From positions 62,001 through 126,000 of the forward strand of contig SCMY01000007.1 of assembly GCA_005502805.1 (NCBI GenBank): 64,000 nt of DNA, in the 5' to 3' direction. This DNA comes from Rhizobiales bacterium 2SD (GTDB lineage Bacteria; Pseudomonadota; Alphaproteobacteria; Rhizobiales; Beijerinckiaceae). How positions within the stretch are numbered: position 1 is the stretch's first letter; every line of letters starts with the position of its first letter. Shown here in pieces: positions 58,423-64,000 of this stretch. The notes under the pieces are model-generated. The model did no database searches, was not told where the DNA came from, and saw nothing but the letters and a program-made list of their open reading frames with translations. The position numbers and the translations under genes are program-made.

Positions 58423-59664
58423 TTACGTTTTTGGAACGGGTCGGTCGAGCGCGAAGTCGTCGTACCAGTCCTCTTGGTCGCCTCCGATCATTTTCACAAT
58501 CATGCGCGAGGCCAGGAAGCTGAAGGTGATGCCATTGCCGCCGTAGCCATAGGCAGCGAACAGGCTGGGCATTCCTGGCGCCCGACCAATGAGAGGCAAG
58601 CCGTCATAGGTTTGACCAAAAGCGCCCGACCAGATCATCTCGGCCTTCGCGACTGCGTTCGGCCGGAGCAGCGAGAGCTTTCTCAGGATCGTTGCGGCTT
58701 TCTCAGGCATCAATCCATCGCGCTCTTCGGGCTCAGTAACAGTGTCGTCGTCCTCGCCGCCGATCACGATACGATTATCCGCGGTGGTCCTTGCATAAAG
58801 GTAGTCTTCCGACGCCTCCCAGATCAGAACTCCATCCCGCCATAGCGCCTCCGGCGTTTGCGGCGGCGTGGCGATGGCCCAACTGGAGGCTGTGCTGTGG
58901 AGTTCGGTTTTCAGGAAGTCCGGCATGACATAGCCAGTCGCCAGGATGACTTTTTTCGCCTCGATCTGGTGACCGCTTTCCAGGCCGACGATGAGGCCGT
59001 GCCCGAAGTTGTCATAGGATACAGCCTGCGCATCGAACATTGTTGCGCCATGCTGGATCGCTTGCGCCAAAAGCGCATGCGCCAGCAACAAGGGGTCGGC
59101 ATCCGCGGATCCGGGAGAGATGATTGCTGCTTCCCGGTCGAAGTCGAACTCGCGGCGCAAAGTCGGATAATCGAGGTAGACCCCAGGCAGTGCCGCTCTT
59201 TCACGAAGCTGATATTCGGCGAGCAATTCCGAGGCTCCAACGTCTCCTGCCGCGAGGTAGAGGGAACTCCGATGACGGAAAGCGCATCGCAATCCCAGAT
59301 CGTCGATCAACCCCCTCAGACCTGCCACCGCCTGATGGCTACGGCGATAAATATTGGCGGCGCGCTCGAAACCATAAAAGTTTGTGAGCTCGCTCAAGGG
59401 ACAATCGATCTCCCACTGCAGCATCGCCGTGCTGGCAGCGGTGCTGCCGAAACCAGCGCGCTCGCGGTCGATCACGCACACCTGGTGACCGAGCGCCGTC
59501 AAATGTTGCGCCAACAGCGCGCCCGTGATTCCGGCGCCTACGATCAGAATGTCAGAAGTCAGATCCCGTTCGAGCATTGCTCGGACAGGCCGCCTGAATC
59601 CCGCCAACCAAGGCGGGCAGCCTCCACGCAAATCCTGCTGAACTGTCGTGTCGGAATCGAACAT
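58423..59664 (-). CDS. FAD-dependent oxidoreductase (DadA/glycine oxidase-like)
   Basis: A DAO-family flavoprotein of 413 residues from the ATG at 59664 (the frame reaches 59685). After a 45-residue lead the FAD-binding motif DILIVGAGITGALLAQHLTA appears, with GHQVCVIDRE as the acidic end of the fold, and the C-terminal GAFGQTYDGLPLIGRAPGMPSLFAAYGYGGNGITFS is the family signature. Substrates of relatives include D-amino acids, glycine or sarcosine. It lies between general-stress genes but is separated from the upstream YciE-like gene by a strong terminator. Confidence 0.88.
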   Translation of the reverse strand: MFDSDTTVQQDLRGGCPPWLAGFRRPVRAMLERDLTSDILIVGAGITGALLAQHLTALGHQVCVIDRERAGFGSTAASTAMLQWEIDCPLSELTNFYGFERAANIYRRSHQAVAGLRGLIDDLGLRCAFRHRSSLYLAAGDVGASELLAEYQLRERAALPGVYLDYPTLRREFDFDREAAIISPGSADADPLLLAHALLAQAIQHGATMFDAQAVSYDNFGHGLIVGLESGHQIEAKKVILATGYVMPDFLKTELHSTASSWAIATPPQTPEALWRDGVLIWEASEDYLYARTTADNRIVIGGEDDDTVTEPEERDGLMPEKAATILRKLSLLRPNAVAKAEMIWSGAFGQTYDGLPLIGRAPGMPSLFAAYGYGGNGITFSFLASRMIVKMIGGDQEDWYDDFALDRPVPKT

Positions 59665-59686
59665 CGCATACTCGATCGCTGGCAAG

Positions 59687-59715
59687 AAAAACCCCGGCAG
59701 CGAACGCTGCCGGGG
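59687..59715 (-). terminator. Rho-independent terminator of the YciE/YciF-like gene
   Basis: A perfect 11-bp stem CCCCGGCAGCG / CGCTGCCGGGG (59692-59702, 59705-59715) with a 2-base apex (a TTCG-type tetraloop on the minus strand) is followed on the minus strand by TTTTT. Confidence 0.9.
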
Positions 59716-59733
59716 AAATCGAGCGCTTTCAGA

Positions 59734-60240
59734 TCAGGCCGCCTTGGCGACAGCCGCCGAATTGGCGGGCTCGCCGAGCTGCGTCAGCAGCTTGTCGGTC
59801 TTGGTCTCCTCGGCAAGTGTCGCGTCCAGCAGCGCCACCGCTTCCTTGTGGCCGAGCTGCTTAGCCCAGGATTTGAGCGTGCCGTAGCGGGTCATCTCGT
59901 AGTGCTCGACCGCCTGTGCGGAGGCGACGAGGCCGGCATCCAAAGCGGGGCTGTCGGCATAGTCCTCCATCACGGCCTTGCCTTCCTCGAGGATGCCGAG
60001 GATGGCGTCGCAGGTCTTGCCGCGGGGCGCCTTGCCGATGGCTTCGAACACGTCGCTCAGGCGCTCGACATGGTTCTCGGTCTCGGTGCGATGGGTCTCG
60101 AATGCCTTTTTCAGCTCGGGGGATTTGGCTGCCTTCGCCATCTTCGGCAGCGCCTTCAGGATCTGCTTCTCGGCGTAATAGACGTCCTTGAGCATGTCAT
60201 GGAACATGTCGTCGAGGGCTTTGGGTGCAGTCGTGGCCAT
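59734..60240 (-). CDS. YciE/YciF ferritin-like family protein (DUF892)
   Basis: A 168-residue four-helix ferritin-like protein. The start at 60240 has GGAGAG upstream; the frame is open to 60324 but would overlap the preceding gene. Family motifs are ALDDMFHDMLKDVYYAEKQI, HRTETENHVERLSDVFEAIG and QAVEHYEMTRYGTLKSWAKQ, with Glu/His residues placed to bind a di-metal centre. YciE/YciF proteins are stress-induced in enterobacteria. It follows a membrane-protein gene by 37 bp and is probably cotranscribed from that gene's EcfG-type promoter. Confidence 0.92.
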   Translation of the reverse strand: MATTAPKALDDMFHDMLKDVYYAEKQILKALPKMAKAAKSPELKKAFETHRTETENHVERLSDVFEAIGKAPRGKTCDAILGILEEGKAVMEDYADSPALDAGLVASAQAVEHYEMTRYGTLKSWAKQLGHKEAVALLDATLAEETKTDKLLTQLGEPANSAAVAKAA

Positions 60241-60277
60241 GTTGGTCTCTCCAGGTTTCAGAGGGTAGGCGTGGTGA

Positions 60278-61183
60278 TCAGGCCTCGACCTTGTCGCGGG
60301 CGCGGCCGCCGATAGTTGCGCCATAGCTCGAAGCCAGCGCGCCGATCAGCATCGCGATGAAGGTCGCCAGGGCGAAGGAGGCAGCTCCCTTGCGGGCAAC
60401 ATCCGCCGTCTCGCGAGCGGTCTGCTCGGCCTTGGCGGCGGCCTCTTTCGTCTTAGCTATGGCGTCGTTGATGCGCTTTTCGGCGTCGGGCGGGCTGATG
60501 CCCGTCTGGGTCGAAATCACGCTAGCGACATAGGTCTTGTCCGCTGGCGCCATGTCACCATCGCGGATGCTCATTGCGACGATCCGGCCGACCTCAGCGC
60601 GGGCCGGGCCGGCGTCGGTCGGAGATGGAGTCGGACGGTCTGTGCGGAACAGGGAATCCGTCAGATACGCGGAGGGATCCAGATTCGACAGGTCGACACG
60701 GCCGGCCGCCTGGCTCGCCATGCCAGAGATGGACGATGCGAGCCCTGACGCTGCGCTGGCACCAAGCCGGGCTGTGCCGCCAATGACCATAGAAGCGGTA
60801 GAAGCCAGCAGCACTGCGGTGACGATGGCGCTGACAGCCCAGGTCATGAAGCCGTGCGCCGTATCGCGGAACGCGACCTCGTCAGTGTGGAGACCGACGC
60901 GTTTGATACGCAGCCGTCCGGCGAGATAGCCGCCCGCGCCCGCCGCCAGAAGGTGAACAATGGCCAGCCAAGCAAGGGCAGCGATGCCGAATGTCGTGGC
61001 GGCGACGCCCGCGTGCGACCAGGGCGAAACGGAGGTGAAGCCAAGCCCGGCACCAGCGGCGAGGAGCATCAGGGAGATCGACGCGCTGACGACGGCACCT
61101 CCCAGTACAGCGCTCCAGGACACAGGGGAGGACGCGCGTGCAGTCGTGCCGTCGGCGACGCCACAGGCGGTGTAGTCTGTCAT
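60278..61183 (-). CDS. Hypothetical multi-pass membrane protein
   Basis: A 301-residue inner-membrane protein. Helices are seen at about 22-48 (VLGGAVVSASISLMLLAAG), 60-90, 110-137 (FMTWAVSAIVTAVLLASTAS) and 270-292 (GAASFALATFIAMLIGALAS), with a cytoplasmic or periplasmic Ala/Glu-rich helix before the last one (AIAKTKEAAAKAEQTARETA). From memory such proteins sit beside YciE-like genes in Rhizobiales. An EcfG-type promoter lies 71 bp upstream. Function unknown. Confidence 0.8.
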   Translation of the reverse strand: MTDYTACGVADGTTARASSPVSWSAVLGGAVVSASISLMLLAAGAGLGFTSVSPWSHAGVAATTFGIAALAWLAIVHLLAAGAGGYLAGRLRIKRVGLHTDEVAFRDTAHGFMTWAVSAIVTAVLLASTASMVIGGTARLGASAASGLASSISGMASQAAGRVDLSNLDPSAYLTDSLFRTDRPTPSPTDAGPARAEVGRIVAMSIRDGDMAPADKTYVASVISTQTGISPPDAEKRINDAIAKTKEAAAKAEQTARETADVARKGAASFALATFIAMLIGALASSYGATIGGRARDKVEA

Positions 61184-61253
61184 GTGGATTGCACTTTAAG
61201 GGCGCCGCCTGCGGCGCATTGCGGATGGCCCTATGACCGCCCGATCTCAGCTC

Positions 61254-61278
61254 AACTTGGTACGAGCCGATCTGTTCC
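61254..61278 (-). promoter_or_regulatory. EcfG-type promoter for the membrane protein-YciE unit
   Basis: On the minus strand GGAAC (61278-61274), 16 bp, AGTT (61257-61254): one base from the EcfG consensus, 71 bp from the ATG at 61183. Confidence 0.55.
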
Positions 61279-61548
61279 GTGACACGGCGGATAGCCGCCC
61301 ATCGCAGCTGGGGAGCGACTGGAATGGTGTCTTTGGTAGGCTAGCTTGTGACTACGGACGCGAATTGCGTCGCTCTCGCTGGATGTATGGATCGGTCCGG
61401 GCGCCCGGATTTCACCCCAGACTGCGCGCTCGATTCCTACTGAGACAGAAGAGTCGATTCATTTCATTGTGCATTGCAACATAATCCACGCGAGGCAGTT
61501 GGGCTCTCGTCAGCGCCATCTCGGCATGACCCGCAAAGGACAGCCGCG
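61279..61548. promoter_or_regulatory. Remainder of the divergent intergenic region
   Basis: About 270 bp between the minus-strand EcfG-type promoter and the plus-strand esterase gene. No gene is supported. The esterase promoter must lie here, but no EcfG-type match was found for it. Confidence 0.4.
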
Positions 61549-62670
61549 ATGCGCAGCCTCTCCGATACGATCGCCCGTCTGAAAGCAGCCAAGGGCAAGT
61601 TTCCGTTGCCTGGCGCGGCGGCTCAGCCGTCCCGACTGTCGCCGCTTGGCGATTTCGGTGCCAATCCGGGCGCGCTTCACGGCTACTGCTACGTGCCGCA
61701 ACGGCTGCCGGCGGGTGCGCCGCTCGTCGTCGTGCTCCATGGCTGTACGCAGACGGCCGCCGGCTATGACAATGGCTCGGGCTGGTCTCAGCTCGCGGAC
61801 CGACATGGCTTCGCGCTGCTTTACCCCGAGCAGCAGCGGGCCAACAATCCGAACCTCTGCTTCAACTGGTTCGTGCCCGAAGACATCAAGCGGGACTCCG
61901 GCGAGGCGCTTTCGATCGCACAGATGGTTCGCAGGATGATCGAGCATCACGGGCTCGATCGGGGGCGGGTCTTCGTCACCGGGCTTTCGGCAGGAGGCGC
62001 CATGACCTCGGTCATGCTCGCTACCTATCCTGAACTCTTTGCCGGCGGCGCGATCATTGCCGGGCTTCCCTATGGCTGCGCGGCATCGATCCCGGAAGCA
62101 TTCGACCGTATGCGCGGGCATGGATTGCCCTCCGAACGCGAACTCGAAGCGCGTATCCGCAAAGCTTCCGCTCATCAGGGAGTGTGGCCGACCCTCTCGC
62201 TCTGGCATGGCAGTGCCGACCGGACGGTCGCTCACAGCAACATGGACGCCATCGTCGCACAGTGGCGTGGCCTGCACGGGCTGAAGACTGTGGAGCCAGA
62301 TAAGAGCGCCGTCGGCCCTCATTCCCGGAGGATTTGGCGCGACGACACTGGCGTCGCGAAGATCGAGGCTTTCAGCATTGCCGGCATGGGGCACGGCACG
62401 CCGCTCAGCGGCGCCGACGATATCGGCATCCCAGGGGCGTTCATGCTCGACGCCGGAATCTCGTCCACCCGCCATATCGCGCGGTTCTGGCAGTTGACCG
62501 AAGCGGGATCTGAGCTCGCCTTGTCGGCTCACGTCGAAGCGCCCCCCGAACCCACGCCGGAACGCATCGGCCGAGAATCACCTACCGCGCCCTCGCGGAT
62601 ACGAGGATCGGCCTCCGGCGTCGGCAAGGTGATCGAGGATGCGCTGCGGGCGGCGGGGCTCATGCGCTAG
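61549..62670 (+). CDS. PHB depolymerase family esterase (LpqC-like)
   Basis: A 373-residue alpha/beta hydrolase of the short-chain PHA depolymerase / feruloyl esterase type. The oxyanion motif LVVVLHGCTQTAAGYDNGSG, the lipase box GLSAGG (nucleophile Ser near 146) and late FSIAGMGHGTPL with the catalytic His are all present. AAAGGA lies before the ATG at 61549, which I prefer to the frame start at 61474. No signal peptide is visible, so it may act on intracellular polyester or small esters. A linker and short helix end the protein. Confidence 0.88.
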   Translation: MRSLSDTIARLKAAKGKFPLPGAAAQPSRLSPLGDFGANPGALHGYCYVPQRLPAGAPLVVVLHGCTQTAAGYDNGSGWSQLADRHGFALLYPEQQRANNPNLCFNWFVPEDIKRDSGEALSIAQMVRRMIEHHGLDRGRVFVTGLSAGGAMTSVMLATYPELFAGGAIIAGLPYGCAASIPEAFDRMRGHGLPSERELEARIRKASAHQGVWPTLSLWHGSADRTVAHSNMDAIVAQWRGLHGLKTVEPDKSAVGPHSRRIWRDDTGVAKIEAFSIAGMGHGTPLSGADDIGIPGAFMLDAGISSTRHIARFWQLTEAGSELALSAHVEAPPEPTPERIGRESPTAPSRIRGSASGVGKVIEDALRAAGLMR

Positions 62671-62717
62671 CCGCGGGTAAACCCGACACTGCCTGCGCAA
62701 CCTATTCTGGAGAATCC

Positions 62718-62742
62718 GGAACTTCGTGAGCGGCCATCCGTT
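62718..62742 (+). promoter_or_regulatory. EcfG-type promoter for the PepSY-like gene
   Basis: GGAAC (62718-62722), 16 bp, CGTT (62739-62742): exact consensus for the alphaproteobacterial general-stress sigma factor, 42 bp before the ATG at 62785. Confidence 0.7.
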
Positions 62743-62784
62743 GGGTTCCTATGAGCGGACTTACCCGCTCCAGGATCCCCGCAT

Positions 62785-63078
62785 ATGAAAAAGCTGCTCA
62801 CGGTCGCGCTCGTCGCGGCGATGGTGCCGTTCGCCGGCATGGCCCAGACGCCGACGACTGCTCCGCCCCCGACTTCGCCGGTTGACGCCAACGCTCCGCT
62901 GCCCGGCGCCAACAGCTTCACCGAAGGACAAGCCAAGAGCCGCCTCGAAGCAAACGGGTACACCGAGGTGAGCGGGTTGAAGAAGGACGACAACGGCGTC
63001 TGGAAGGGCTCGGCGATGAATGCCGGCGCCAAGGTCAATGTCTCCGTCGACTATCGCGGCAACGTCGTTCGCAACTGA
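62785..63078 (+). CDS. Small secreted PepSY-like protein
   Basis: A 97-residue protein with a signal peptide (MKKLLTVALVAAMVPFAGMA), a Pro/Thr linker and a 55-residue domain (FTEGQAKSRLEANGYTEVSG, then KDDNGVWKGSAMNAGAKVNV, VDYRGNVV). This is the arrangement of PepSY-like domains, with a helix then a strand pair. A perfect EcfG-type promoter lies upstream, so it is probably stress-induced. The periplasmic role is unknown. Confidence 0.82.
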   Translation: MKKLLTVALVAAMVPFAGMAQTPTTAPPPTSPVDANAPLPGANSFTEGQAKSRLEANGYTEVSGLKKDDNGVWKGSAMNAGAKVNVSVDYRGNVVRN

Positions 63079-63113
63079 ACGCTGCTGCCCCCTCCAGATA
63101 TGTGGAAAATCAG

Positions 63114-63680
63114 ATGACCCGCACGATCACCCGATCCTATGAAAATTACGAAACCGCCGCTGTCGTGGTCGAAAATCTCGAAGCGGCTGGAATATCGGAT
63201 TCCGACATCAGCGTCGTCGGCAAGGACGACCGAACCAATGACAACAACGCTGCCGAAGGTGCTGGCATCGGAGCTGGCGTCGGCGGCGCGGCTGGCCTGC
63301 TGGCAGGTCTCGGCATGCTCGCGATCCCCGGAGTCGGCCCGGTCGTCGCCGCAGGCTGGCTTGCAGCTACGGCCGCTGGCGCGGTCGCGGGCGCGGCAGC
63401 TGGCGGACTGGTCGGCTCGCTCACCAGTGCGGGTCTCACCGAGGACGACGCGAACTACCACGCCGAGACAGTCCGTCGCGGCGGCACGGTGGTTTCGGTG
63501 AAAGCTCCCGACGAGCACACTGTAACGGTCGAAGCCATCATGGACGAGGCCACGCCGATCGACCGCGATGCCCGGCTCGCCAGTTATCGCGCGGAAGGCT
63601 GGACGGAGTTCGACGCCAAGGCCCCGCCCTACAGCACTGCGGCGCCGTCAGCAGGGCGCCCACAGTTCCCCATCGACTAG
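63114..63680 (+). CDS. General-stress protein with YflT-like N-terminal domain and glycine zipper
   Basis: A 188-residue protein from the ATG at 63114 (a start at 63102 is possible). The N-terminal part MTRTITRSYENYETAAVVVE and NLEAAGISDSDISVVGKDD has the YflT/general stress protein 17M pattern. The middle (about 50-105) is a long Gly/Ala-rich membrane-inserting segment with glycine-zipper spacing, and the C-terminal part (AETVRRGGTVVSVKAPDEHT) repeats the ferredoxin-like half. It lies 36 bp after the PepSY-like gene and is likely cotranscribed from the EcfG promoter. Confidence 0.85.
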   Translation: MTRTITRSYENYETAAVVVENLEAAGISDSDISVVGKDDRTNDNNAAEGAGIGAGVGGAAGLLAGLGMLAIPGVGPVVAAGWLAATAAGAVAGAAAGGLVGSLTSAGLTEDDANYHAETVRRGGTVVSVKAPDEHTVTVEAIMDEATPIDRDARLASYRAEGWTEFDAKAPPYSTAAPSAGRPQFPID

Positions 63681-64000
63681 GGATCGGCCCGCGCTGCGAC
63701 CGAACGTGCTCGTGACCAGGGCCTCCGCGATTAATTCCGGAGGCCTCTCTTCTCCTGAGGTTCCGCCAGCGTGCTGCACGGCGCACGGAGGACCAGCATT
63801 CTGCGAGCTCCTCGGCGCTTCGGACTGCACCCCATGTGGATGTCGGGAACCGGGTCGTCTTTGGACACGTTGCTTTCGCCGAATTGAGCCGACTGTAAGC
63901 GGACCTGCTGAGCCTCTGCAGCTGGTTTTGAGTGGACGCCTGATCCTTCGGCGAGAGGTTTGGCGCGAAGATCCAGAGCGCTAAGTCAAGAACGAAGGCT
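63681..64000. other. Window end, no supported gene
   Basis: About 320 bp to the edge. Short overlapping frames have no ribosome-binding site or recognisable product. I see no terminator or RNA signature. Confidence 0.45.

Overview
The window is high-GC chromosomal DNA from an alphaproteobacterium. Gene content and order suggest the Hyphomicrobiales, with Bosea or a close relative as best guess. Indicators are a liv operon followed by a DUF6867 gene, an ATP12-family chaperone, HWE-free chemotaxis/two-component genes, EcfG-type promoter motifs and two long palindromic intergenic repeats. The taxonomic call is recollection, not a database result. No tRNA, rRNA, CRISPR array or intact insertion sequence was found.

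1-16.4 kb, core metabolism and signalling: a branched-chain amino acid ABC operon (livHMGF plus DUF6867, minus strand), an M19 dipeptidase, two tandem methyl-accepting chemotaxis proteins of which only the first ends in a CheR/CheB-tethering WEEF tail, a TrmJ-type RNA methyltransferase, a NitT/TauT-family ABC importer (minus strand), and a divergent OmpR/TctE-type two-component pair.

16.5-45.1 kb, mixed housekeeping and accessory genes: a TonB-dependent receptor of the heme/transferrin class, a Tat-exported amine oxidase, a MarR-GNAT fusion, glutamate racemase, ribosomal protein S4, a heparin-lyase-like protein, MgtC, a PsiF-repeat protein, a Spy/CpxP-like protein, a P1-family peptidase, a YjhX-family protein, ATP12, a ClpP paralogue, an ArsR/SRPBCC pair, LysE beside a divergent MocR regulator, PccB, LysR beside an oxidoreductase, FabF with HxlR, and a CecR/YbhGFSR-like efflux operon headed by a perfect 26-bp palindrome. 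Several regulators carry inverted repeats just upstream that look like their operators.

45.1-47.9 kb, a visibly more AT-rich, gene-poor islet: two sets of three helically phased 9-mers resembling transposon ends, an orphan VapB antitoxin and small unknown ORFs. It looks like scarred mobile DNA.

47.9-53.7 kb, signalling: a NarL-type response regulator and a 1473-residue protein joining CheB, CheR, a coiled coil, PAS, histidine kinase, two receiver domains and a LuxR-type DNA-binding domain.

53.7-64 kb, a general-stress locus: GlsB/YeaQ, YidB, a C4 zinc-finger protein, small DUF6894-like proteins, an FAD oxidoreductase, a YciE/YciF ferritin-like protein, a membrane protein, a PHB-depolymerase-family esterase, a PepSY-like secreted protein and a YflT-like protein. 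At least five transcription units have an upstream match to the alphaproteobacterial EcfG promoter (GGAAC-N16/17-CGTT), two of them perfect, so this region is probably co-induced by EcfG. Between them lie broken pieces of a DNA ligase D gene (two places) and of a caspase-like gene, so the locus has been rearranged.
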